Below, one piece after another: positions 27,295 to 35,824 of a stretch of 64,000 nt of DNA. Position numbers and translations under genes: made by a program. The stretch is from the NCBI RefSeq assembly GCF_020531965.1, contig NZ_JAJAWH010000007.1, positions 1 to 64,000 of the forward strand. The letters are read 5' to 3'. Numbering within the stretch: the first letter of the stretch is position 1; the number at the start of each line of letters is the position of its first letter. The DNA is from Pseudorhizobium xiangyangii. Its GTDB lineage: Bacteria; Pseudomonadota; Alphaproteobacteria; Rhizobiales; Rhizobiaceae. Below the pieces are notes generated by a model. That model did no database searches and was not told the origin of the DNA. It saw only the letters and a program-made list of their open reading frames with translations.

Positions 27295-27773
27295 TGGCTA
27301 CGACAACCAGTTCCGCGAACTACAGCGGCGAAACCCTCGAAATCATCGCATTTCGACTTCACGATCAGGAATTCTGCGTCAAGACCACCACGATCCGTGA
27401 AATCCGCGGATGGGCACCGTCGACGCCGATTCCGCATGCACCGTCCGACGTGATTGGCGTGATGAACCTTCGCGGTTCGGTGATTCCGATCATCGACCTC
27501 GCCCAGAAACTCGGCATGAAGAGTGCCGTGGCAACGGAGCGGAGCGCGATCGTCGTGGCGGAAGTGCACAACATGGTCATCGGCATGCTCGTCGATCAAG
27601 TCTCCGACATCCTGACCATACCGAGCAGCCAGGTGCAGCCGGTTCCGGAAGTTTCGGCCTCCTTCGACAAGTCCTTCTCCGAAGGCATCATCGCCAACGA
27701 GAACGGCATGATCTGCTTCCTTAACCTCGCCAAGATGTTCAAGGGAACGGAAGCCGACGATCTCGCCGCTTAA
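27294..27773 (+). CDS. cheW: Chemotaxis coupling protein CheW
   Basis: Scaffold of 159 residues linking chemoreceptors to the kinase CheA. A single CheW domain: LEIIAFRLHDQEFCVKT at the start, IREIRGW, GVMNLRGSVIPIIDL in the middle, VDQVSDILTIP and a GMICFLNLAKMF end. The ATG at 27294 shares one base with the receptor's TGA (TGATG), so both are translated together. No cheA, cheY or cheR lies in the window, so this is an accessory receptor/coupler unit feeding a system encoded elsewhere. Confidence 0.95.
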   Translation: MATTTSSANYSGETLEIIAFRLHDQEFCVKTTTIREIRGWAPSTPIPHAPSDVIGVMNLRGSVIPIIDLAQKLGMKSAVATERSAIVVAEVHNMVIGMLVDQVSDILTIPSSQVQPVPEVSASFDKSFSEGIIANENGMICFLNLAKMFKGTEADDLAA

Positions 27774-27795
27774 TCGCGGCCACGACCCGCACAAG

Positions 27796-27830
27796 AAAGG
27801 CCGCCCGTCAGCAACGGGCGGCCTTTCTGT
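27796..27830. terminator. Bidirectional terminator between cheW and the OFA transporter
   Basis: Thirteen-base perfect arms AAAGGCCGCCCGT (27796-27808) and ACGGGCGGCCTTT (27814-27826) with loop CAGCA; T-rich DNA follows on both sides. It can end cheW on the plus strand and the transporter operon on the minus strand. Confidence 0.92.
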
Positions 27831-27878
27831 TTTCTGCACCTGAAGAAGACGGCAACACCGCCTTTACAGAATGAGCTC

Positions 27879-29534
27879 TTATCCGAAGATCGCCAGGCTG
27901 CTTTTCAGCGTCACCCAGACGCCCCAAACAAGCGGAATTCCGACGACCGCCCAGGCAGCCATTGCCTTGCCGTCCAAGCCGCCGGTGCCAATCCCGAACG
28001 AACCGGTCGGTCCAACGTTGGCGGCAGCGGTTTTCGCCTGCAGCGATGCAACCTCCTTCTCGGACATGAACCATTTTTCGGGCAACGGGCGGACGAACGC
28101 ATTTGCGATGATGCCCAAGACCAGCATGCCCGCCAGAATGTACATGGTCCCGGTGTAGAGAGCCGGCCCCGCTGGTACGCCGGCCGCAATCTGGGCCTCT
28201 CGGATGTAGTTGACGACTACTGGCCCGACAATGCCCGCGGTCGCCCATGCTGTCAGCAAGCGGCCGTGGATCGCACCGACGAATTGTGTCCCGAAGATAT
28301 CCGCCAGATAGGCCGGAATGGTCGCGAAACCGCCGCCATACATCGACAGGATGATGCCGAAGGCGAGAACGAACATCGCTTTGCTGCCCATGTCGGCCAA
28401 GGTTGGTGCAGCAGCGTAGAGAACGATGCCGATGACGAAAAACGCGTAGTAGGTATTCTTGCGGCCAATCTTGTCGGAAAGCGATGCCCAGAAGAAGCGC
28501 CCGCCGATATTGAACAGCGAAAGAAGCCCGGCAAAACCTGCTGCAATCGCAGCGATCTGCCCCTTCTGGCCGACATCAAGCTGCGAGAACGTAAGTTCCG
28601 GAAGCCCAATCAGCGACCCGGCGAAGATTTCCTGCAGCATTGGGGAAGCCATGCCGATCACGCCGATACCGGCAGACACGTTGAGGCAGAGCACTGCCCA
28701 GATGAGCCAGAACTGCTTCGTCTTGTGCGCGTCGCGCAGATGGACGTGCCGCGTGGTGATCATCGTGTTCTTGGAAACCGGCGGGGTCCAGCCCTCGGGA
28801 CGCCAGCCGGCAGGCGGAATACGATATCCGAAAGCCCCGCCCATCATGAAAACGAAGTAGATGATCGCCATGACGACGAAGGTCTGCCAGACGCCGACCG
28901 AAACGTCGGTCTTGAAAGTATTCATCAGGATGTTGGCCAGCGGTGCGCCGATCATCGCGCCGCCCCCAAAGCCCATGATGGCCATGCCTGTCGCCATGCC
29001 GCGACGATCGGGGAACCACTTGATAAGCGTCGATACCGGCGAGATGTAGCCGAGACCGAGACCGATGCCGCCGATCACACCTGCACCGACCCACATCAGC
29101 CACAACTGGTGGGTCATGACGCCAAGGGCCGCCACCAGCATGCCGCCACACCAGCAGCAGGCCGAAACAAACCCCGCTTTGCGGGGGCCTACACGTTCAA
29201 GCCAACCGCCCCATATGGCAGCCGAGCAGCCAAGCAGCACGAAGAACAGCGTATAGATCCAGCCCAAATCGGCGACACGCCAATTACAGGAGGTGGTAAA
29301 GAGTGCCGTCAAAAGATTGATATCGGCACACGCTGCCGGTGTCTCGGATCCCAGCGCCCGTGAAAGCGGAAGCCAGAACACGCTGAAGCCATAGGCCATG
29401 CCGATGCAAAGATGGATTGCCAGTGCTGCCGGCGGTACGAGCCACCGGTTGAAGCCCGGCTTTGCAATGATGTGTTCTCTATCAAGGATGCCTGGCTCTG
29501 CCAGCCTTCCCACTATTGTACCTACGTCTGCCAT
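27879..29534 (-). CDS. OFA-family (oxalate/formate) MFS transporter
   Basis: Inner-membrane major facilitator protein, 551 residues, about 12-14 hydrophobic segments. OFA traits include IHLCIGMAYGFSVFWLP in the first helix, GGIGLGLGYISPVSTLIKWFPDRRGMATG, and the later GGRFFWASLSDKIGRKN loop. The length exceeds OxlT (about 420) because of an N-terminal extension, a large extracytoplasmic insert and a C-terminal tail with a further hydrophobic segment. It follows the formate dehydrogenase genes on the same strand, so formate (or oxalate) uptake is a reasonable guess. AGGAGG lies upstream of the ATG. Confidence 0.88.
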   Translation of the reverse strand: MADVGTIVGRLAEPGILDREHIIAKPGFNRWLVPPAALAIHLCIGMAYGFSVFWLPLSRALGSETPAACADINLLTALFTTSCNWRVADLGWIYTLFFVLLGCSAAIWGGWLERVGPRKAGFVSACCWCGGMLVAALGVMTHQLWLMWVGAGVIGGIGLGLGYISPVSTLIKWFPDRRGMATGMAIMGFGGGAMIGAPLANILMNTFKTDVSVGVWQTFVVMAIIYFVFMMGGAFGYRIPPAGWRPEGWTPPVSKNTMITTRHVHLRDAHKTKQFWLIWAVLCLNVSAGIGVIGMASPMLQEIFAGSLIGLPELTFSQLDVGQKGQIAAIAAGFAGLLSLFNIGGRFFWASLSDKIGRKNTYYAFFVIGIVLYAAAPTLADMGSKAMFVLAFGIILSMYGGGFATIPAYLADIFGTQFVGAIHGRLLTAWATAGIVGPVVVNYIREAQIAAGVPAGPALYTGTMYILAGMLVLGIIANAFVRPLPEKWFMSEKEVASLQAKTAAANVGPTGSFGIGTGGLDGKAMAAWAVVGIPLVWGVWVTLKSSLAIFG

Positions 29535-29603
29535 TCCAATCCTCTCCTCCTGAAAATGGATTTTTAAAAATGGGTACTGCCGCTCCCTCCTGCGGAAGCG
29601 ACT

Positions 29604-29948
29604 TCAAGTGGCGCTGTCTGGGATACTCGGTTCCGACAGCGATTCACCCGCCGCTGCACCCTTGCCACCTGGAGCCCCCTCGGCAGCATCCGCCCCCACC
29701 CCGACACCGGCACCAACCTTGGCCTCCGGCCTGCGGATCTTCGTCGATGCACTGATCACCAGCGGCAAAAGACCTTCGCCGCCCGCATCGATGTGCTCGA
29801 ACAGGTGCCGGCGCATGCGCGGCTCCCAGAACTTGTTGATATGCGTCGCCACGCCTTCGACACGCACCTCCTCTGGCTGCGACAGAAAGAACGTCGCGAT
29901 CTGGTTCGCCATGCGAACCAGCTTCGCGCGGGTCTGATCATGCGACAT
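29604..29948 (-). CDS. fdsD: Formate dehydrogenase delta subunit with extended tail
   Basis: Small subunit of the NAD-dependent formate dehydrogenase, 114 residues. The conserved part (1-70) reads LVRMANQIATFF, EGVATHINKFWEPRMRRHLFEHI and GGEGLLPLVISA. FdsD is needed for activity and probably helps cofactor insertion. The remaining 44 residues form a Gly/Ala-rich tail (VGAGVGVGADAAEGAPGG) that most FdsD proteins lack. The ATG at 29948 overlaps the fdhD stop by 11 bases. A longer in-frame reading upstream only shadows fdhD. Confidence 0.9.
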   Translation of the reverse strand: MSHDQTRAKLVRMANQIATFFLSQPEEVRVEGVATHINKFWEPRMRRHLFEHIDAGGEGLLPLVISASTKIRRPEAKVGAGVGVGADAAEGAPGGKGAAAGESLSEPSIPDSAT

Positions 29949-30765
29949 GGGCAACGGCTCCGGTTTTGATGCGGTCGGCTCTCGTGAAAATCTCGAAGTC
30001 CGGCCCACGGGCCAGCGCAACGAGCGTCATCCCGGCTTCTTCAGCCGTCCGGATGGCAAGAGCAGTAGGTGCGGAAATAGCAATAAGGATAGGCGATCCG
30101 AGAATGGCTGTTTTCTGCACCATTTCAACGGAAACCCGGCTGGTCACGACCACGGCGCCCTCGTCCCCACGGATGCCTTGCCCGATCACAGCACCAATCA
30201 GCTTGTCGAGTGCGTTGTGCCGCCCCACGTCCTCACGGACCGCCACCACACCGCGACCCGGGACAAAAAAGGCTGCGCCGTGCACCGCATGGGTTTCGCG
30301 ATGAAGCGGTTGCAGGTCGTTGAGCGCAGCGACAGCGGTTGCGACGTCGTTTGCACCCAGTTCAACGGTAGCAGATGAGACCTGCGGTACCGGCCGCACT
30401 GCCTGGTCGATCGACTCGATGCCGCAGAGGCCGCAGCCGACCGGTCCTGCCATGTGACGGCGACGGCCCCGAAGCGCTTCTTCCTTGTCCTCGCCCAAGG
30501 TAATCTGGATATCGATCCCCCGGCTCTCCTCCACGACGGAGATTGCCTCGATCTCCCGCAATGAGCCGATGATCCCTTCCGTAAGGCTGAAGCCAACGGC
30601 AAAGTCTTCGAGATCCGCGGGTGTCCCCATCATCACCGCATGGGTGGAGCCGCCATAGGAGAGCGCGATCGGCATCTCCTCCGGCACGATCCTGGTATCG
30701 GAATGCACGCCAGATTTGCGATAGACAAGTTCCCGCGCAGCCGTCTTCGTCTCGAAAACCCCCAC
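29938..30765 (-). CDS. fdhD: Formate dehydrogenase sulfurtransferase FdhD (FdsC)
   Basis: Accessory protein of 275 residues that binds the bis-MGD cofactor and passes sulfur from a cysteine desulfurase to it before insertion into the catalytic subunit. The conserved CxxC is in GCGLCG, near residue 113. Other family segments are LEDFAVGFSLTEGI, HAVHGAAFF, REDVGRHNALDKLIG and VVTSRVSVEMVQK. Start is GTG at 30765, nine bases after the fdsA stop; AGGA is a weak ribosome site. Called fdsC in Rhodobacter-type fds operons. Confidence 0.95.
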   Translation of the reverse strand: MGVFETKTAARELVYRKSGVHSDTRIVPEEMPIALSYGGSTHAVMMGTPADLEDFAVGFSLTEGIIGSLREIEAISVVEESRGIDIQITLGEDKEEALRGRRRHMAGPVGCGLCGIESIDQAVRPVPQVSSATVELGANDVATAVAALNDLQPLHRETHAVHGAAFFVPGRGVVAVREDVGRHNALDKLIGAVIGQGIRGDEGAVVVTSRVSVEMVQKTAILGSPILIAISAPTALAIRTAEEAGMTLVALARGPDFEIFTRADRIKTGAVAHVA

Positions 30766-30774
30766 TGGACGATC

Positions 30775-33654
30775 CTATTCCGCTGCTTCCAACTTGCCTG
30801 CGATCCGGCGGGACCGGCGCGTCAGCTCCTCATAGTCCTGCTGCCATTCCGTCGGCCCATTGGACGGTGAGACCTGAACCGCCGTTACCTTGTACTCAGG
30901 ACAATTTGTTGCCCAGTCGGAGAAGTCCGTGGTGATGACGTTCGCCTGGGTGTCGGGATGGTGGAAGGTCGTATAGACGACGCCGGGCGCCACTCGATCG
31001 GTGATCAGCGCCCTCAGCGTGGTATCGCCGGAGCGGCTGGCGAGCTTGATCCAGTCGCCCTCCTTGACGCCGCGCTGCTCGGCATCATGCGGATGGATTT
31101 CCAACAGGTCTTCCGCATGCCACACGACGTTCTCGGTACGGCGCGTCTGGGCACCGACATTATACTGGCTGAGGATGCGGCCGGTGGTGAGCAGGAGGGG
31201 GAAGCGCGGACCGGTGCGTTCGTCGGTCGCCACGTATTCGGTGCGGATGAACTTGCCCTTGCCGCGAACAAACCCGTCGATATGCATGATCGGCGAACCG
31301 TCCGGGAATTTCTCGTTGCAGGGCCACTGCACCGAACCCTTCTCCTCCAGATAGGCGTAGGAGACGCCGGCGAAGCTGGGCGTCGTCGCGGCAATCTCGT
31401 CCATGACCTGCGACGGATGAGTATAGTTCCAGTTCAGGCCCATCGCCTGCGCCAGCTTTTGCGTCACTTCCCAGTCCGCATAACCGTTCTTCGGGCTCAT
31501 CACCTTGCGGACACGGTTGATGCGCCGTTCAGCATTGGTGAAGGTTCCGTCCTTCTCGAGGAAGGTCGAGCCCGGAAGGAAGACGTGGGCATAGTTTGCC
31601 GTTTCGTTCAGGAAGAGGTCGTGAACGACAACGCATTCCATGGCGGCGAGACCGGCCGAGACATGCTTGGTATCCGGATCCGACTGCAGGATGTCTTCGC
31701 CCTGGATGTAGATGCCCTTGAACGTCCCTTCGACGGCGGCATCCAGCATGTTGGGAATGCGCAGCCCCGGTTCGTTGTTGAGCGTAACGCCCCACATCTT
31801 CTCGAACGTATCGCGGGCCGCGTCGTCGGAGATATGACGATAGCCCGGCAGCTCGTGCGGGAACGATCCCATGTCGCAGGAGCCCTGCACATTGTTCTGG
31901 CCGCGCAGCGGGTTCACGCCGACGCCCGGTCGGCCGAGATTGCCTGTCGCCATTGCGAGATTGGCAATCGCCATGACGGTCGTCGATCCCTGGCTGTGTT
32001 CGGTGACGCCGAGCCCGTAATAGATCGCGCCGTTGCCTCCGGTCGCATAGAGACGGGCGGCGCCCCGAACGAGATCTGCCGGAACCGCGGTGAATTTTTC
32101 GGTCTCTTCCGGGCTATGCTGCGGCTCGGCGACAAAGGCGGCCCAGTCTTCGAATTCAGACCAGTCGCAGCGCTCGCGGATGAATTTCTCGTCGAACAGG
32201 CCTTCCGTGACGATGACGTGCGCCAATGCCGTCAGAACCGCAACGTTGGTCCCGGGCTTCAGCGGCAGGTGGTAGGACGCTTCCACATGCGGCGTGCGGA
32301 CAAGATCGATGCGGCGCGGATCGATGACGATCAGCTTGGCACCCTGACGCAGCCGCTTCTTCAGACGCGAGCCGAAGACCGGGTGGCCGTCGGTGGGGTT
32401 CGCGCCGATAATGATGGCAACATCCGTATGCTCGACGGAATCGAAGTTCTGCGTCCCGGCCGAAGTACCAAAGGCCTGGCCGAGGCCGTAGCCCGTTGGC
32501 GAATGGCAGACGCGGGCGCAGGTATCGACGTTATTGTTGCCGAAGCCGGCCCGGATCAGCTTCTGGACAAGGAAGGTTTCCTCGTTGGTGCAGCGGGACG
32601 AAGTAATGCCACCGATAGACTCACGGCCATACTGATACTGGATACGGCGGAATTCCGACGCGACATGCGCGTATGCCTCCTCCCAGGTCACTTCGCGCCA
32701 CGGGTCGGAGATATTCTCGCGGATCATCGGGTTGAGAATACGGTCCTTATGGCTGGCATAACCATAGGCGAAGCGACCCTTGACGCATGAGTGGCCGCGG
32801 TTCGCCTGGCCATCCTTCCACGGCACCATGCGGACGATTTCCTCACCGCGCATTTCCGCCTTGAAGGAGCAGCCGACGCCGCAATAGGCGCAGGTGGTAA
32901 CGGCCGAGTGCTCCGGCTGACCGATTGCGATAATAGACTTTTCCGTGAGCGTGGCGGTCGGACAGGCCTGCACGCAAGCGCCGCAGGAAACGCATTCGGA
33001 ATCAAGGAAATGCTCGTGCATCCCGGGAGAAACGCGGCTTTCGAAACCACGGCCCTCGATCGTCAGGGCGAACGTGCCTTGCACTTCCTCGCAGGCCCTT
33101 ACGCAGCGTGAGCAGACGATACATTTTGACGGATCGTACGTGAAGTAGGGGTTTGTTTCGTCCTTCGGCATCCACTTGGCATTGGTCTCGCCATTGGTGC
33201 GGGCCTTGACGTGATTGTCTCCCTCATAGCCGTAGCGAACATCCCGCAGGCCAACTGCGCCGGCCATATCCTGCAACTCGCAGTCGCCGTTGGCCGCGCA
33301 GGTAAGACAGTCGAGCGGGTGATCGGAAATGTAGAGTTCCATCACGCCGCGGCGGATGTCCTTCAACCGGCCCGTCTGGGTGTGAACCACCATACCGGGC
33401 ATTACCGGCGTGGTGCAGGACGCAGGCGTGCCGTTGCGGCCCTCGATCTCCACCAGACAAAGGCGGCACGAGCCGAATGCATCGACCATGTCGGTCGCGC
33501 AAAGCTTAGGCACCTTGATGCCGGCTTCCATGGAAGCGCGCATGATGGAAGTGCCTTCCGGCACCGTGATCTCGCGACCGTCGATGGTGATCGTAACCTG
33601 AGCCTCGGAGTGGGAAGCAGGTGTACCGTAGTCGATTTCATGAACGAGAGACAT
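30775..33654 (-). CDS. fdsA: NAD-dependent formate dehydrogenase alpha subunit
   Basis: Catalytic subunit oxidising formate to CO2, 959 residues, cytosolic. N-terminal NuoG-like region: [2Fe-2S] ligands C52, C63, C66, C80; His-Cys3 cluster H112, C116, C119, C125; two ferredoxin-type [4Fe-4S] sets C178-C188 and C221-C231. The molybdenum domain starts with C255, C258, C262, C290. The active-site residue in CARVCHSP is cysteine (about 383), so no selenocysteine is used. ATG at 33654 behind GGAG, four bases after fdsB; an upstream in-frame ATG is rejected. Electrons pass to FdsB and NAD+. Confidence 0.97.
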   Translation of the reverse strand: MSLVHEIDYGTPASHSEAQVTITIDGREITVPEGTSIMRASMEAGIKVPKLCATDMVDAFGSCRLCLVEIEGRNGTPASCTTPVMPGMVVHTQTGRLKDIRRGVMELYISDHPLDCLTCAANGDCELQDMAGAVGLRDVRYGYEGDNHVKARTNGETNAKWMPKDETNPYFTYDPSKCIVCSRCVRACEEVQGTFALTIEGRGFESRVSPGMHEHFLDSECVSCGACVQACPTATLTEKSIIAIGQPEHSAVTTCAYCGVGCSFKAEMRGEEIVRMVPWKDGQANRGHSCVKGRFAYGYASHKDRILNPMIRENISDPWREVTWEEAYAHVASEFRRIQYQYGRESIGGITSSRCTNEETFLVQKLIRAGFGNNNVDTCARVCHSPTGYGLGQAFGTSAGTQNFDSVEHTDVAIIIGANPTDGHPVFGSRLKKRLRQGAKLIVIDPRRIDLVRTPHVEASYHLPLKPGTNVAVLTALAHVIVTEGLFDEKFIRERCDWSEFEDWAAFVAEPQHSPEETEKFTAVPADLVRGAARLYATGGNGAIYYGLGVTEHSQGSTTVMAIANLAMATGNLGRPGVGVNPLRGQNNVQGSCDMGSFPHELPGYRHISDDAARDTFEKMWGVTLNNEPGLRIPNMLDAAVEGTFKGIYIQGEDILQSDPDTKHVSAGLAAMECVVVHDLFLNETANYAHVFLPGSTFLEKDGTFTNAERRINRVRKVMSPKNGYADWEVTQKLAQAMGLNWNYTHPSQVMDEIAATTPSFAGVSYAYLEEKGSVQWPCNEKFPDGSPIMHIDGFVRGKGKFIRTEYVATDERTGPRFPLLLTTGRILSQYNVGAQTRRTENVVWHAEDLLEIHPHDAEQRGVKEGDWIKLASRSGDTTLRALITDRVAPGVVYTTFHHPDTQANVITTDFSDWATNCPEYKVTAVQVSPSNGPTEWQQDYEELTRRSRRIAGKLEAAE

Positions 33655-33658
33655 TGTC

Positions 33659-35215
33659 TTACTCCGCCGCTTCAACGAGGGGTGTGGGAGCGAAATCTTC
33701 AGGAAAGTGGTTCATCGCGCTCATGACCGGATACGGTGTGAAGCCACCGAGGGCGCATAGAGAACCAAACTTCATCGTGTTGCAGAGATCGGCAAGCAGA
33801 GCCTTGTTCTTCTCCGGCTCGATGCCCTGGGCAATCTTGTCCGCCGTTTCGACGCCGCGCGTCGAACCGATCCGACAGGGCGTGCACTTGCCACAGCTTT
33901 CGATAGCGCAGAACTCCATCGCGAAGCGCGCCTGCTTCAGCATGTCGGCGCTGTCATCGAAGACAGTGATGCCGGCATGGCCGATCAGCCCGTCCTTGGC
34001 GGCGAATGCTTCATAATCAAATGGCGTGTCGAACAATGCGCGGGGGAAATACGCGCCGAGGGGACCGCCGACCTGCACGGCCTTGACCGGTCGGCCCGTT
34101 GCCGTGCCACCGCCGATATTGTCGACGATCTCGCCGAGTGACAAACCGAACGCAGCCTCGTAAAGGCCTCCGTATTTCACGTTGCCGGCAATCTGGATCG
34201 GGATCGTTCCGCGGGACCGGCCCATGCCGAAATCACGGTAGAAGGCGGCGCCCCGGTCCATGATGACCGGTACCGAAGCAAGCGACATGACGTTGTTGAC
34301 GACCGTCGGGCACCCGAGGAAGCCCTTCAGTGCCGGCAGCGGCGGCTTGGCACGCACGATGCCGCGCTTGCCCTCAAGCGAATTGAGGAGCGAGGTTTCC
34401 TCGCCACACACATAGGCGCCCGCGCCGGCACGCACCTCGATATCGAAGGCGTGCGCGGAACCCAGCACCGACGGCCCGACTATGCCCGCATCCCGAGCAA
34501 TCTCGATAGCCCTTGTCATCGTGGCTATGGCGTGGGGATATTCCGAGCGCGTGTAGATGTAACCTTTCGTCGCTCCCGTCGCGAGGCCGGCAATAGCCAT
34601 GCCTTCGATCAGCACAAAGGGGTCACCTTCCATGATCATCCGGTCGGCGAATGTGGCACTGTCACCTTCGTCGGCATTGCAGACGATGTACTTCTGCGGT
34701 CCGGCCGCATCCATCACCGTCTTCCACTTGATGCCCGTCGGAAAGCCCGCGCCGCCGCGGCCACGCAGGCCGCTGTCCGTCACTTCCTTGACGATATCGG
34801 CAGGCGCCATGGCGACCGCCTTCTCAAGCCCCTTCAGGCCTTGATAGCGGCGATAGTCCTCGAGAGAAAGCGGATCGGTTACGCCGCAACGGGCGAAGGT
34901 CAGCCGGGTCTGCTGACGAAGGAAGGGAATTTCCTTCGTCAGCCCAAGACAGAGGGGATGTCCATCGCCGGTCATGAAACCAGCATCGAACAGGCTCTTC
35001 ACATCCGAGACCTTGACCGGCCCATAGGCCATGCGTCCGCGCTCTGTCCGCACTTCAACCAATGGCTCCAGCCAGAACATGCCGCGAGAACCATTGCGCA
35101 CAACCTTGGCATCCAGCCCACGAGATTCGATCTCCTGGGCAATCGCCTTTGCCACCTTCTCGGCTCCAAGCGCGAGGGCCGCAGCATCGCGCGGCACGAA
35201 TATAGTCACCGTCAT
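33659..35215 (-). CDS. fdsB: NAD-dependent formate dehydrogenase beta subunit
   Basis: Diaphorase subunit carrying FMN and reducing NAD+, 518 residues. The N-terminal 120 residues form a thioredoxin-like domain. The NuoF-like part follows with the nucleotide loop RGRGGAGFPTG (151-161), YIVCNADEGD, GAGAYVCGEETSLLNSLEGKRG and the [4Fe-4S] ligands in ESCGKCTPCR (C441, C444, C447) plus C487. The start overlaps the fdsG stop by four bases. With FdsG and FdsA it makes a module related to complex I. Confidence 0.97.
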   Translation of the reverse strand: MTVTIFVPRDAAALALGAEKVAKAIAQEIESRGLDAKVVRNGSRGMFWLEPLVEVRTERGRMAYGPVKVSDVKSLFDAGFMTGDGHPLCLGLTKEIPFLRQQTRLTFARCGVTDPLSLEDYRRYQGLKGLEKAVAMAPADIVKEVTDSGLRGRGGAGFPTGIKWKTVMDAAGPQKYIVCNADEGDSATFADRMIMEGDPFVLIEGMAIAGLATGATKGYIYTRSEYPHAIATMTRAIEIARDAGIVGPSVLGSAHAFDIEVRAGAGAYVCGEETSLLNSLEGKRGIVRAKPPLPALKGFLGCPTVVNNVMSLASVPVIMDRGAAFYRDFGMGRSRGTIPIQIAGNVKYGGLYEAAFGLSLGEIVDNIGGGTATGRPVKAVQVGGPLGAYFPRALFDTPFDYEAFAAKDGLIGHAGITVFDDSADMLKQARFAMEFCAIESCGKCTPCRIGSTRGVETADKIAQGIEPEKNKALLADLCNTMKFGSLCALGGFTPYPVMSAMNHFPEDFAPTPLVEAAE

Positions 35216-35691
35216 CGGCGTACCTCCGCCACGATTTCGGAAAGACAGTGTTCGTCAACCCGGCCGTAAACCTCGTCGTCCAGCATGGCGGCTGGAGCGC
35301 AGGCACAGAGCCCGAGACAGTAGACGGGCTCAAGCGTGACCGAACCGTCCGGCGCGGTTTGGTGGAAGTCGATGCCAAGAAGCTGCTGTGCGCGATCAGC
35401 GATACGGTCGCCGCCCATCGCCTGGCAGGCTTCGGCACGACAGAGCTTCAGCACATGCCGGCCCGCAGGCGCATCCCGGAAGTCGTGGTAAAAGGTAACG
35501 ACTCCATGCACCTCGGCGCGCGACAGATTGAGTTCCCTGGCGATCACCGGCTTCACCTCTTCCGGGATGAAGCCGAACTCATTCTGTATGGCATGCAGGA
35601 TCGGAAGCATTGGACCTTCCAAATGCTTCAACTCCTGGATGATCGATAGCGATCGCTCGGCGTAAACGCCGCTCGTCACATGCACATTCAT
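35212..35691 (-). CDS. fdsG: NAD-dependent formate dehydrogenase gamma subunit
   Basis: NuoE-like thioredoxin-fold subunit with one [2Fe-2S] cluster, 159 residues. The helical N-terminus contains GPMLPILHAIQNEFGFIP. Cluster ligands are in CRAEACQAMGG and CLGLCACAPA. It relays electrons within the FdsABG complex. The ATG at 35691 has GGGAGG nine bases ahead; the longer in-frame reading to 35724 runs into the upstream inverted repeat and is not needed. First gene of the fds operon, behind the LysR regulator. Confidence 0.95.
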   Translation of the reverse strand: MNVHVTSGVYAERSLSIIQELKHLEGPMLPILHAIQNEFGFIPEEVKPVIARELNLSRAEVHGVVTFYHDFRDAPAGRHVLKLCRAEACQAMGGDRIADRAQQLLGIDFHQTAPDGSVTLEPVYCLGLCACAPAAMLDDEVYGRVDEHCLSEIVAEVRR

Positions 35692-35824
35692 TCCTTGACC
35701 TCCCACAAGAGAATGCCGTGGCATGCTCTCTGTAACGCACCCCTGCGTCTAGTGTGTACACAGTGTCGCTCTCGGCTCGGAGAGGGTCAATATCGATGTT
35801 TTGTCACTCGATAGGTAAAAGCTA
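35692..35824 (-). promoter_or_regulatory. fds operon control region
   Basis: Between lysR and fdsG. Three dyads: ATAG-N7-CTAT at 35811-35825, a LysR-type half site (OxyR-like spacing) that touches the lysR stop codon; palindrome TGTGTACACA at 35753-35762; and an imperfect repeat AGAGAATGCC/GGCATGCTCT at 35708-35729 just before the fdsG ribosome site. The first is about 120 bases upstream of fdsG and is the best candidate for the neighbouring regulator. No clear -35/-10 pair. Confidence 0.45.

Noticed and set aside
30775..33654. Selenocysteine in the formate dehydrogenase
   Set aside because: The frame has no TGA and the active-site residue is an ordinary cysteine codon in CARVCHSP.
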